Of a stretch of DNA of 64,000 nucleotides, positions 1 to 14,905 are shown in pieces. Below the pieces are notes generated by a model. The model had not been told where the DNA came from, made no database searches, and saw nothing but the letters and a program-made list of their open reading frames with translations. Each line of letters starts with the position of its first letter. Positions within the stretch are counted from its first letter, which is position 1. The DNA comes from Larimichthys crocea (taxonomy: Eukaryota; Chordata; Actinopteri; Sciaenidae): positions 9,692,701 to 9,756,700 of the forward strand of contig NC_040016.1 of the NCBI RefSeq assembly GCF_000972845.2, written 5' to 3'. Both the position numbers and the translations under genes were made by a program.

Positions 1-2704
<2,704 letters not shown>

Positions 2705-2848
2705 AAAGAGTGTACCATCCATATGTTTTATGCACATTTCAGCACATGCACATTGTTCATAGTGTCAATATTCTCTTTGTACTTTTGTATTCTATATTTA
2801 TGTACCTGTATTTATATCATGTAGCTTATAATTATTTGGTTATTTATC

Positions 2849-2854
2849 AATAAA
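2849..2854 (+). terminator. ptgis: Poly(A) signal of ptgis
   Basis: AATAAA lies 145 nt after the ptgis stop codon in an AT-rich 3'UTR and is followed by a GT-rich stretch at about 2868-2890. It is the first canonical signal downstream of the stop. The 3'UTR end is inferred. Confidence 0.7.
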
Positions 2855-2879
2855 TGTAAATAATGCATCGTGTACAATG

Positions 2880-3599
2880 TTGTGTTGTCAAATTTCTTTC
2901 AGTTGTTGTGTAAAACTATTAGTTTAACGCCAAGTGTTCCCCAAAATATTATGTCGTGAGTAAAACTGAAGTAATACGATGATGAAATTCGACCAGTGTT
3001 CACAAAGTGTCATTTTTAGCAGCTGTAAAAAGTTCAGCTTTAGGTGCATTTGGTTCTGCATGTTTGAGAGCAGGAGTATAATGAGGGGACTGCCTGTACT
3101 GTAAACAGAGCCGGCTACACATCTGTCACACTGACACATGCCTGCTGTTTGCAGAGTGAAGCTGAGTGGAAAGTTTAGATTTATATGTGGCTTTAAAAAC
3201 AAGTGATCACATGCTGGAAGGATCCACCATAGATTGTAAGGTACAATGTCAATAACATGCTCTTATTTCTTAATAAATTTGGCTTCAGGCTAATTGTGTG
3301 TTTTCAGTGTCAAGACCTTTTCAGTGGATTAATGAACCATGCCATGTTGTGGTACCGGTCCAATTAGGTTATCTCTGCTGAGACTGAATTATACTGCTGC
3401 TCACACTTATAGCAGATCATTTAAACCATTTTCTAGTTTAGTAAGCATTTACAGCAGCATAACATCCTGTGAAAATTAAGATCTTCATAACATTTATAAG
3501 AGGCTTTTCAGGATGTTTTTATCTCCTACACTTGCACACCATATATTTATGGTGTGTTCTGTGTCCTTACTTTAAATTTGATCTATAATCACCCTTGTC
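2880..3599. other. ptgis-kcnb1 intergenic spacer
   Basis: An AT-rich stretch with no exon-like coding signal on either strand and no repeat I recognise. Base composition shifts to GC-rich at about 3600, where the kcnb1 promoter region begins. Confidence 0.5.
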
Positions 3600-4053
3600 T
3601 GACGCTGCTGCACAAAGCAGAGATGCACCTATAGATGCACTGTGCTGTGGCTCTCTGGCTCTGTCAGGGTTAAAACTCGCACAGGCTGCAGCCGCTGGAG
3701 GAGCCTGAGTGAATTCAGCCCCGAGCAGGATCCCGTTCACAGTCACAGGCGCCGGCCAGCCAGCACTCACACTGTGAGCAGGTAGAGGAGGAGAGGAGGT
3801 ACCGAGAGCCACTCTCAAGTGTCTCTACTTGTTGATTCGCCCCAGGAGAGGTGGACAGGACGGACTGGACGTGCTGATGGTCCGTGCAAAACTCTTATAA
3901 TTTTTCAACATGTCGCTGCGTAGCTCATGATGCCTTCATCAGCACCAGGCGGAGCGCCGGAGAAGTGGACGGACAGAAGAAGTTTTAACGCGTTTACTCT
4001 TGAAATGTTGCTGATGTCCGTCCATGAGCTGAATCGGGACATAAGGAAGACAC
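3600..4053 (+). promoter_or_regulatory. kcnb1: Probable kcnb1 promoter and 5' non-coding exon
   Basis: A locally GC-rich block, with CpGs at about 3690-3970, stands out from the AT-rich flanks and precedes the first coding exon. A good donor (CAC|GTATGT) at 4054 and a pyrimidine-rich acceptor ending at 4813 (TTACAG) would splice a non-coding exon to the ATG exon. Both splice sites are visible. Their use and the start of transcription are inferred. A short ORF here that begins with two Met codons has no recognisable domain and is probably not coding. Confidence 0.4.
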
Positions 4054-4504
4054 GTATGTATAATTATTATTTTTTATTATGTTTAAACCTATGTTCAGCT
4101 GGGGGCTTTTTTATTTTGATGAGGTTTCATAGCCTGTTTTTAGCCCACAGCATTACTTTGACAAGTGTTTGACTTACAGTAGCTGGCCATCATTGCAATA
4201 TTTAGGCTCCTACTGCCAGCTCATGTCGGGATATTTATATACCGCATGTCCCAAAGTGCTGTTATATTGCATGACTCAGACATGCGCCAAAGAATGTAGT
4301 AATTATAGATCAAATTAACTTTATATATCGGTAGAAATGTTGTATAACACAACACTTAAACTGACTTCTGTGCTCTGGTCTTATGTTGTGTTATGAGCTC
4401 TTAATCAAACTTGATGTCAGAGCGACATTTCCACGCGATTATTCAACAACTAATCGTTGAATCGGGATTGATCGCTGTCCCCAAACCGAAGCTGATCCCC
4501 GTTT

Positions 4505-4532
4505 TTCAGCACCGGTGTCCGCGGACAGCGGC
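4505..4532 (+). promoter_or_regulatory. RE1/NRSE-like REST site, extended spacing
   Basis: The left half-site TTCAGCACC (4505-4513) and right half-site GGACAGCGGC (4523-4532) are separated by 9 nt, instead of the 2 nt in the canonical RE1. That is 7 nt longer, within the class of REST sites with widely spaced half-sites. A second right-half-like GGACAGCAG follows directly at 4533. The site lies about 400 nt upstream of the kcnb1 start codon. Confidence 0.55.
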
Positions 4533-4573
4533 GGACAGCAGATGCGGGTCTAAGCAGAGTGACAGACAGGCGT

Positions 4574-4592
4574 TTCAGCACCGGACAGCGCT
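4574..4592 (+). promoter_or_regulatory. Second RE1-like motif, half-sites abutting
   Basis: TTCAGCACC (4574-4582) is followed directly by GGACAGCGCT (4583-4592). Both halves fit the REST consensus almost perfectly, but the usual 2-nt spacer is absent, so binding affinity is uncertain. It lies 42 nt beyond the first site. Confidence 0.45.
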
Positions 4593-4927
4593 CCCAAGAA
4601 GTGGAGTCCAGTTTATCATTGGCCGGGCTCTCCATCCTCACCCCCACCCCTCCACCCTTGTCAGCAAGAAAAGCGGCTGTGCCTCTTAAAGCTGATTAAA
4701 ATATCTATTTGCCTCTCTGATGAGTGGATAAACCACCTGACATTGCTACTGTAGGACACGCGTCTGCTTCACAGCGCCTGAATAATTTCTTTTCTTTTTT
4801 ATTTTTATTACAGTCACAAGAAGAAACGAGGAGGGACCCTGATGCGGTCATCTACAGGACTATGTCTTCTTAAACTACCGGGCTGCATCTTCCAGTCTTT
4901 TCAAGTGACCGAGTGACTTGAGTGAAG

Positions 4928-5482
4928 ATGATCAAAGCGGGGACTCGGGTGGCGACCTCGCTCCCACCGGCTACGATGGACATCATCCGAAGCAAGACCC
5001 AGACCCGCCGAGTGAGACTCAACGTCGGTGGTCTTCTCCACGAAGTCCTGTGGAGGACGCTGGACCGGCTTCCTCGCACAAGACTGGGCAAGCTGAGGGA
5101 CTGCAACACCCACGACTCAATCATGGAGATATGCGACGACTACAGCTTGGATAACAACGAGTTCTTTTTCGACAGACACCCAGGCGCCTTCACCTCCATC
5201 CTGAACTTCTACCGCACCGGAAAATTGCACATGATGGAGGAGATGTGCGCCCTCTCGTTCAGTCAAGAGCTGGACTTCTGGGGAATCGACGAGATCTACC
5301 TGGAGTCCTGCTGCCAGGCCAGGTATCACCAGAAAAAGGAGCAGATGAACGAAGAGCTGAAGAGAGAGGCCGAGAACATGAGGGACAGGGAAGGAGAGGA
5401 GTTTACAACCACATGTTGTTCCGAGAAGAGGAGGAAACTCTGGGACCTCTTGGAGAAGCCAAGCTCATCATTTGCTGCTAAG
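4928..5482 (+). CDS. kcnb1: Kv2.1 voltage-gated K+ channel, coding exon 1 (N terminus and T1 domain)
   Basis: This exon encodes residues 1-185 of a 785-residue delayed-rectifier potassium channel subunit (Shab/Kv2 family), a plasma-membrane protein of neurons and other excitable cells. ATG 4928 is chosen because MIKAGTR..TSLPP aligns with the vertebrate Kv2.1 N terminus. The in-frame codon at 4922 is GTG, not a start. The T1 tetramerisation domain begins at about residue 29 ([15 protein letters not shown]) and continues through [19 protein letters not shown] to the CCQARYH metal-site region. The exon ends with FAAK at donor AAG|GTAGTG, phase 0, just before S1, where vertebrate KCNB genes also carry their single large intron. 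The second coding exon is at 34416-36218. Confidence 0.97.
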
Positions 5483-7553
5483 GTAGTGTCCAGCTCAGCT
5501 TTTTCTTATTGGCACACTACCAGGGTCAGATCTAGTGAAAGTTGGAGGTAACTTGAGAGAGGGTGGCACTGTCATGCAGGCAACAGGCCTATAATGTTTT
5601 AAATAATGAGTTCTAGATCAGGAAACGGAGGGAAGGCTGTTTGGTACTAATGATTTATGGTTTAAATTTAGAAGATAGTTAAAAGACAAAACAAAACAAA
5701 AAGTGAAGTATGGAAGGTTTTAACAAGCAAGCAGAAATCTCTCTTTGAGACCGGCTCAGATCTGATGTCTGACTCTCTTCTAACCTGAAGCAGTGCTTTT
5801 AATCTGTCACTTTCAGCAGCCGCAGTACAGGAGAGAGATTGAGAGGTAGACAGAGAGAAAGATGCTGATGTATCTCAAAGCTGTCTGAAATGTTTTGCTT
5901 ATTCATATATGAATGGATCATATGACTTTGAAAACTAGTTTTGTTCCTCCACTTACATCAATAATACTTAACTAGCTGTATGTTCCTCAGAAGAAAAGAC
6001 TGGCAAGTCAGTTAAAACCTCCTTTTTTCTGTTTACACGTGACAGCCTTCATTTATTGGTTTCTGTCAGGCCACTGGTCTCCTGAGGTAATTATTAAATG
6101 TTTTCATTTGCAACACCAGAGTGGAAAAAAAGTGGTGACACTTTTGTCGTTTAATCCATGTCGGGATAGAAAAATAAACTCCACTGCACAATATTTTTAG
6201 AACATCACATACTGTAACACCCCCTTTCCTTTCAGCAGTCTTGGCTTCATTAACCACCCTTGCCTTATTTCCAGTCCAGTATTCAATCATCCAGCTCATT
6301 AACAGGCTCATAGCTCACACTCCAGGAACAGTTCACTTACTTCACTTTGCTGGATCAACGGATATAGTTATGTTAGCAACATTTTAAAGTGAACTGACCA
6401 GGTCGTGTATTACCAGTAGAGCAGCTGTTTGGGGGAATCTACACATTAAGAGACGTTCCCCTTTTCGGTCATTCTACATTTAACAGAGAGCATGGCAAAG
6501 AAAAACAATTCAACATATTAAGTGCTATATTTCCAGTGATTATGCCCGTGAGTATGCAATTTCAAATAATTTTACCACATGCCGTTGCTTTATGAGGTTC
6601 AAAACGCATGAAAGTGTGCACAGAAATAAAAAGCGCAATAGAACAAGAGACCTCTGATAGCATTCCAGCCCCAAAATATATGATGGTCAAATCATTAGTG
6701 GACGAAATTTCAAGCACCTCCTTGAACATATTCATGGGTACCTGCATAATTTATTTAGCTCATCTGTTGAAAGAGCCTGCTCCATGTCTGACCTTGAATT
6801 AGTGAAGCCCTTAATTATTCTTGTTAATTATTCAATCATATTGCTTAAAGACATGCTCCTTTCAAGACTCTGTATCCATCGGTTCTCTCTTGAGCTTTCT
6901 GAAACCCTTAACGACACAGACAATACCAGGTCCTCTGGTATTGAACGAAAAAGAAGAAATAGAAGGTAGCTGAAGCTATTAATCATCATTTTATGTCTGC
7001 TTAGTCATATTTCAGACTGATACAATCAAAATCTTCTAAACTAACAGAGGGAGCTTTATCTAATCCGTCTCTCTTGAGGAGCAGCAGATATTATTTTTGG
7101 AAAGCTGTAATCTGTGTTGTGGTTTTATACCAATCAGACCCTTTTAAAATCATTAATCTTTTAAAAACACACTCTGATCTGCCAATGGTTTTTAATATTG
7201 TGGGTCATCATTTTTTTAATTTAATAAGTCACATGATTCGGGATGAGTTCATTTTGATACAGGCTGGTTTATTGCATTTAATGACTCACAGTCCTTGTGT
7301 GCAACAGGTTAATCTAAACATATTACAGTAAGTTTAGCTTAGTTAAACTTACAAAGACTTGTGACTGAGTAGAAATCTTCTCTTTTAAATCAAGCCAAAA
7401 GATATGCTTAAATGTAAAATGAAGATATATGCAAAGCACAAAAATATTTTGTCTGTCACGTCCATATTTCATGAAATGGAGATACAGTAATGTCTACTTT
7501 CAGTTTAGTCACACCATACCCTAAAATAACTTGATGGTCTAAATAGGAGAAAG

Positions 7554-7565
7554 ATATATATATAT

Positions 7566-7597
<32 letters not shown>

Positions 7598-7598
7598 G
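7554..7598. repeat. (TA)n microsatellite
   Basis: A nearly pure TA tract with one interruption (AATA) in the kcnb1 intron. Confidence 0.95.
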
Positions 7599-9239
7599 AA
7601 AGAGATAATATTCATGAAAACATGATTTCAGTAAGACTACGTGAGCAAATATATGTTTGAATCTGAATAATTACTTGGTTCTGCTGTTGCTCACTGAGCA
7701 GCAAGACTGGAAATTATAAAATAAAGGTCAGAAGCATAACCAAATAATAACAGATTTTTATGCAACAATGTTTTCTTTGCAAATCCATAACAGACTCAAA
7801 ATATTGTCCAAGGCTCAGTCGTGAATAATCAGCTCTGTTTTTTTGCATTCATGCGATATTTTGGAAAGTAATTACAAACCGGTTAAAAAAGAATCAGTAT
7901 CAGCTTCATGAAACGCCTCTGGGTTCTTCACATGCGTCATTGTGCGTTTTAGCATTAGCTCGTGATTCTCCTCCGATGTGGCTGCATCATTCAGCTTAAA
8001 CTTCTTTGCACTGTCGAACAGAGAAATAGGAAAAACAATTTATGTCCTTCTCCCATGCTCATACTAGCATGCTTAACATGAGTATATGGCACACTGTGCT
8101 TCCATTAAGGGAGCCCGGAGATTTTTTGAATGAAATAAGCTGTATGGAAGCGGACGTTGTTTGACATATAGGGCCATCTCCTCATGGTTTAGTTTTCCAT
8201 ATGAGACAGAGAACAGTAAAAATGTCAAATTGAGGTTAAATGGTATCCATTAAATGCAGTCTTGTTGCCGAGGCTTAATTGAAGAGTTGCATCGGTGAAA
8301 TGGCTTGTTCCCAAACACATACTCCGCCTCATTTATTTTTCAGTGCTGATGAAATTTTAATTGCACATTAATAACCCTTGACTTAATTCCGGAGAAAAAA
8401 GGTGTGATCCAGAATATCTATAGCTCCAGTTGTCACCTCATCCTGGACCTTTTGGAGTTATAACCTCCCCAAAAATACACACAGGCACCAGCGCTTGCTC
8501 TTGACGAGCCATTTTTCATGTCAAAGCGGTGGTGAAGGACACCATGTGTGCAGCCAGTCTGTCTTTCTTCTTGCGAGTGTTGAAGTGTTACTGAATAGTT
8601 TTAGACCCACTTGAGTCTGCATTTCCACCATGGATCTGCTCGTTAAATTATTTATCATCACAATATGGACCCCTGGAAACACAGGGAATCCTTGCAGGTA
8701 ATCATTTCATCAATAAGATATAAGCTCTATGTGTATGTGCTGAATGCCAATGTTGTCATTTTTAGTGTAGACCAGCGTGAAGAAAAGGTTTAGTGGGTTG
8801 GAAATGAAATCAGCCTATGTATTACAGCATGTCTCAGCATGCCACTGTTGCTCAGTTCTCTAAGGTGCAGTTCAGTCTCAGAGGTATCACAGTCGCCCTA
8901 TAAATCACACTCCCAAGGGTTTGGCATTAGAACATTACGCATCATTGCTGTAAACTCTGAAAGTGGCTTTATTTAAATGCCCTGAAAACCTGTTTCCTTC
9001 ACCAGTTTACTACAAGTGATGGGGTTAGACACGGACACACAATTTTCAAGTCAGAACAGCTTTGGTTATTTCACAATTTCTGTCTCATTACATCACAGCC
9101 TGTTCAGTTTTGTCTGTGCTTTTTCTCACTGGTTTTAAAGAGGGCAAGGCCCAGTTGGGGAAATGTGATGCCACTGTTTCCATGCAAAAATCAGGATTCA
9201 GCTAAATGTGCATGCTGTGATGTGACAGTTGTGAGGTTG

Positions 9240-9565
9240 TTAGTTATGTTAGCAGGTCACTATTGATCAAATCTGCTGACATTCATCATAAACAAGTCCT
9301 TTCACCCCCCCTACACGAGACTGTGGTGGGCTTGAGCAGCTCCTTCAGCAACAGACTGCTACTTCCCACCATGTAAGAAAGAACGCTACCCCAGGTCCTT
9401 CATTCCAACAACTGTCAGACTCTTTAACACCAATACATCATGACCTTTTCTATATATTTCTTACTTGTGAATAATTTATTACAAACCCTGTGTATATGAG
9501 CTACTGTGACAGGTGAATTTCCCAGATGTAGGATCATTAAAGTCTATTTTATCTTATCGTATCTT
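9240..9565 (+). mobile_element. LINE 3' end (Rex1-like)
   Basis: The degenerate reading CRSFIPTT-type (CCTTCATTCCAACAACTGTC) at about 9397-9416 and the tail GTGAATTTCCCAGATGTAGG followed by TTATCTTATCGTATCT identify the end of a non-LTR retrotransposon. A related copy with an internal deletion is at 41345-41515. The family name is my best guess. Confidence 0.6.
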
Positions 9566-10463
9566 GAGTGATATCATAGTATAATATTAAGTCACCTTTC
9601 ACCGTTTTTAATATTTAAAAAGATTTTAATATATGTTTGAATAGTGGTATTACAAAGTCATAATACATTATTACCAGATTATCACAATGAATATACATCA
9701 GACGTCACATACCTCACACAGTCAGTATCCAAAATCTAAATCACATTCTCATTTTTTTGTTGAGTCTGTGTGAATTGGTTGGAAATGAATGAAAAATGCT
9801 TCAGTTTGTCTTAACATTGCAAGTTAAAGCAACATGTTGGAGGTGTTGGAGTATGCTGTGTAAAAATTATGTATGCCTGTATAATTAGAGGCAATTAACA
9901 AAAGAGATGCGACATAGACAATTGCATACAGGCACACAAATCAAATTAGATTGTAATATATTCCAGACATGGGAAGGTGTTGATGATGTTGTGAGATTAA
10001 AAAACAAAAACAAATTACTACACTGCAAAAAAAATTAAAATTGATATTGCATAGTCAACAGCAAAGCAGATGAATATTCAGTATATATATATATAATGTT
10101 TACCTTAATCCAACTTACTGGATCCAGTAAATTGATTGACTGTGGTGATAACTCATGACCTGAATAGGAGCAGGTTCTAGTAGTTAAGTTTTACAGAGTC
10201 TAAAAAATAATGTTGACACATACAGATTTCACTTGGCAGACTTTTTTAACGCCTCTACACTCTGGGAATTTGAATTCCCGTCTCTTAAGAGCCTTGCAGC
10301 GCTCTCTCTACCCACTGAAGCTTTGGTCCAGAACAGGATGCTGATCTATAAAAACCTGACACTTAGTTCTTTTGGCTTGGCAGAGGCTGTTTCAACTAAT
10401 TGCATGGAAACTTCTCCTCTCAGCGAACCAGAGACAGCCATGACTAGAGGCAGTTAACTGCAC

Positions 10464-10483
10464 TTTTTTTTTTTTTTTTTTTT
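10464..10483. repeat. Poly(T) tract
   Basis: A run of 20 T in the kcnb1 intron. No SINE or LINE body is recognisable beside it. Confidence 0.9.
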
Positions 10484-10998
10484 ACCAAACATCAGATATG
10501 CCCGATTGACTTCACTGTAAGCACTTTGCTTTGTTGTTTGTGAAGCCTGAGATTACTCACCCGGCTCATGGCTCTGTGCAGTGTCAGGGTGGAAATATCC
10601 ATTGTGTTCTGTTACTTGCTGCACGTTCCCCCCTCACGGCCTGAAAGACGACTTTTTGTAAGAATGGGAGGAAATCGATGGCAAAGACATTAAGATGTAA
10701 GGCAAGCTGGGTTGGGTGAGGACACACCCTGACCAGCTATTAGAGAGGGACTAAGATGTGTGACTTCTCATGGACCACTGCCTTGCCGATAGCACCGCGT
10801 GAGGGAGTGCAGTCACTCGTGCTAACTGGCAGTACTGTGTCACAGGGATTGCAGTGAGACCAGAAGAGACGCAGTAGTATAGTCACTATGATTCGATGGT
10901 CTTTGTTGTTATTTTCAGCTGTGTCTCTAAGTAATACAGTTGAGAGTTTCCTCTTGTCCCTTTGTGTTTCTCTCCCTGGTCACCTTTCTTTTACTATT

Positions 10999-11002
<4 letters not shown>

Positions 11003-11080
<78 letters not shown>
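11003..11080. repeat. (TG)n microsatellite, 39 units
   Basis: An uninterrupted TG tract, the longest microsatellite in the window. The Cys/Val-rich ORFs across it are a by-product of the repeat. Confidence 0.98.
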
Positions 11081-11082
<2 letters not shown>

Positions 11083-14000
11083 AATAACGAGGCTATCCAA
11101 CAGAGTGTATTTTATGATTTGTTTTCAAGGGTTGTTGCTGGGTGACAGCAACTCTTCCGTTGTGCTTAGGTGAGCTTTGAATAGCCATAAATCAATGGTG
11201 CACAGTTTCCGAGCTGTCAGACTGATTGCAGTGCCATATAATGCCAAGTGGGTTTACACAGAGTCACAAGGACTGTTTTTTTTTTTTTTTTGCAGATTGA
11301 AACCAAGTCTCTCTGTCTCTTCCTTCATCTCTTATCATCTCACCCTGTTTTGGTTTTCTTCTAATGTACTCCCTCTTCTCATTATTAAAGTCAAAGTAAC
11401 CTAATCAGCACATAAGCACTCATTATTTTATGAATTCTAATTAAAGATGAACTAACTCCATGAACAGAGTTAGGTTTTTTTTCTTTTTTCATATACAGTA
11501 CATGCACAGAGATAATAGCTGTCCTCATATTGGATATTTTCCAAAAGAAAAATTCCTTTTTGTTTTTTTATAGTCAGCTCTCACTTCCCTCTGCGCTCAC
11601 ACTGGATGGACCCAGAATGAATATTTAGTAGCCATGTTCATGAAGAAAGAAACAGATTATTTATATGTTTAATCTACACAAGCTACACACAGACTGGCCG
11701 TACACTCACAGGTACAACCTTTTACTAATGCCACCAGCTGTTTCTAACGCCCACAGACATTATATTAATGGTTGGCAAGTTACAAAGCTTGGTTGGAATA
11801 GTAAAGTGTTAGAATGCTTTCCTGTTTTGTTTTCTGCTGAGCTGTATTTCATTATATCTCTCTTTACTGCTTTATCCTTATTTTTTTGGGCTGCCCATGA
11901 AGATCATACTTATGCGATTACAACCTCACACACACACTACATAGAAGCTCTCCTTTAGACTGAGAGGCATTAGCATTATTGATTTTAATAATGCCTTTGA
12001 TGCCGTTTGATCAGCGTGTGTGAATGCAAATGCACTACGGAAGAAACAAGTCCCATCAGAGCTTCCTACTAATCGATGGAGAAAAGCTGCTCAGCTGTGA
12101 AGTGCATAGATGAGGATTAAATTGTTTGTGTATGTGTTCCACATGCATCTTATTTGCTAAGCTGAAATGATTTCCCCAAGACTTCAAACACTTATGTTGT
12201 AATCAGAGCTTCCACGTTGCATTGGAGCCAGTTTCCTGTAACATTTTTATATTCATGTTTTATTAAACTCCTACTGAGAACTATGTTACGGGAAATGTGC
12301 TGTTGACAGATAGGAACTGAAGTTTTTATCCAGGAACCTCTCTTCCATTTCCTCAGAAATTACCAATGAATGCTGTTTTGGAGAAGAGGATTCTGTTCCT
12401 GTGGTCTATAAATGACTTCCTTCATTGATGGAGGTGCTCTGTTACCAGTATGGACAGTCTGCTTACTTTGCCTGACAGCTACTTTCTTCTCCTTGCGGAC
12501 CTCTTTCGTGTTTGACTTATGCGACTACACAAATGACCCTAATGCACAGGCTGTCTATACATTATTTCTTTTCCCCTGTGTGGCTGCACTGATCTTGAAC
12601 ACTGTATGAAGGTGAAAACTTTCCTCCGGAAACATTACATTCACACTTCAAGTATGTTCAAATGGCCTAAATTCCAGTTAGACTGCCATGCATGCAGAGA
12701 AGGTTATACAGGATTATAACCTTGCACATATCACAAACATATATTATGAATTAAAAACTTAAAACCTAATTTAAACATCATTCACATACACACACAGTGC
12801 CTCTCTTAAGTAAATCAGTTTGTGTTTGACTGATGTCACCCCTAATGATGAACCTACAGCACTGCAGAGCTTTTTGGCGTCCTTGAGCACATTGTTTTGA
12901 TTTCTGTCTCGCAGTTTGTGCTTCAGGCTCACTTCTCTCATCAGGTTTGTTTTTTTGGGGACTGCAGCAAGCAGTTCTGATAAAATCAGCTGTGCACTAC
13001 CTGCTATCTGCAAGCAGACAAAGTAGGTTAAGTGACTTGCTGGTGGGTATAGTGGAGCATTTAGCAGCTAAAGAGCCAGATAATTCCCTCAGGAAGTTGG
13101 TGCAGACCAAAAACAGAGCTAAGAGAGAATATTGGACTTATATTCACCTGGTAGATGGAGATGCAAATTAATGCTTATTTTGCCCTGTATCTGCTGAATG
13201 TACGTGTTTGCTAAAAGGTGTGCCAAATCAACTTTAAAGGGAAAAATGTGATGGTCTGTAATGTGTTTACGTGTAGTAGTAGTAGTTGCCAAAAAAAGGT
13301 TTAATGTTTTGCTTAGGTACACTTTATTGTAATTTTAGATTCCAAATTGTGGTTTCAGCTTGTGGTAAACACTGCGGTTTTTATAGTATTGGTATTAGAG
13401 ATGTCATGATTTGACTGTGCATTTACCAAATACTGGCATTAAGAAGGCAGAAGCAACACATGAGAAATAATTAAGATACCAGTCCGTTTTACCAGAGTAG
13501 GGATGGCTCCTCTCAACTAGCTGTAGTTCGGAGCATATGGTTTCAAGAAGAGGTACTCAAGTGTAGCCCCTCCGTTGCCCTGCGGTTTCCATGGAGAGAG
13601 GTGATCTAGTACGCTACATTAACTTATCACACAACCCAGCTGCGGCAACACTGCATGCTACACATGCCACAAAGACATACACACACATTACTACTAGATA
13701 GTATCTCTGTTTGACAGGCCTACAAAATACGTGCTGTATTTTTAGCACAATGCCTTATCTGACTTTCCTGGGATTCCTCACACATCGGTGGATCTGGAGG
13801 TGCTCACTGACATTTAAAAAAGGTGAGAGGTCAATGACGAGGGGACGGAGACTCGACTTCTTTGCTGCAGACCTTCATTCATTATTCAGACAGGCCTGTC
13901 AGCGGGAGAATATCACTCAAGAAGATGCACTGGAGACTAAAACAGAAGTTTCCAGAGAGTTAGACATTAGAGCCTAAAGCCATCGCATGCTAAAGCTACT

Positions 14001-14132
14001 TCTTAAGCTACAGTTGCACACCGCACCAAGGTTTTAATTGCTCACTCGGCAGGATAACACTGAAAAGGTCAGTTTCCAGCCACCCGTACAGGAACGACCT
14101 GCATGACTGAATAATGCAATGAAATTCTGTAG

Positions 14133-14290
14133 AAGAAGAAGATATACTTTATTAACCCCACGGACGGGGAAATTCTTTTTACACTCTATTTATATAGATG
14201 CATTACACACACATGCAGTACAAGGCATGGACATGCAGTTTTTTGGAGAGAGATGGTGGAGTGATGGGCTGAGATGCCCAGCGAGCAGTT
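14133..14290 (-). mobile_element. Truncated copy of the same SINE family
   Basis: It shares the tail (TACTTTATTAA + CCCC/CCCT), the CACACATGCAGTACAAGG segment and GGAGAGAGATGGTG with the SINE at 57072-57384, in the same orientation. The tRNA-like head with the promoter boxes is missing. Confidence 0.65.
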
Positions 14291-14849
14291 TAAATCATTT
14301 TCTGACAGCAGATACATTTTCTGTGGAGGCAGTAATCCACCCCGGACTGCTCTGCGATGCTCGCTTCTTGCCCAAACTCATGAGCTGCATGTGCGTTACC
14401 CTAGTTCACCGTGCGGTTACAGCAAAACAAAAAGATGCCTCGTGCATTTTTAAACAGCTACCTCACCATCGTCATGTACACCTCATCCAGGGTCATTTAG
14501 CTGTCAGGCGAATGGTGAAAAAGCACAATGCGATGACACTGTAACTGAGGAAGTCTGGAGTCTTTGCCCTTTTGTTCGGCTACAGTGCCAGAGCTCAACT
14601 GATTTCGCGAGCTTACATCCACTTCTGGTCTTCACTCCTCAACCGTGATATCCTCCGGTCACTTGAGATGGTTGAAGAAGAAAGCTCACGTGTATTTAAA
14701 GGTAGCTGAGTCTGGGAGGAAAGATTGTGTTGCCGTAATTTTTTATACTGGAGCAATTTCCCTCAGAGAACATCAACATCAACAACGGTTTTCCTCTGAA
14801 AGTTTCCAACTGACTTTCACAGGAGGAGAAAATTCAACAAAATTAGATT

Positions 14850-14905
14850 AGAAAATTAGAATTAGATTAGAAATACTTTATTAATCCCTGAAGGGAAATT
14901 GTGTT
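14850..14905 (-). mobile_element. Isolated SINE/LINE tail fragment
   Basis: AAATACTTTATTAATCCCTGAAGGGAAATT is the shared 3' tail read in reverse, described here by position 14869-14899. It is preceded by short TTAGA-rich repeats. No body or head is visible. Confidence 0.45.

Noticed and set aside
10888..11173. ORFs with long Cys-Val runs
   Set aside because: They are translations of the (TG)n microsatellite.
14119..14544. 141-codon ORF in the kcnb1 intron
   Set aside because: Its first part is the truncated SINE copy and the rest has no coding features.
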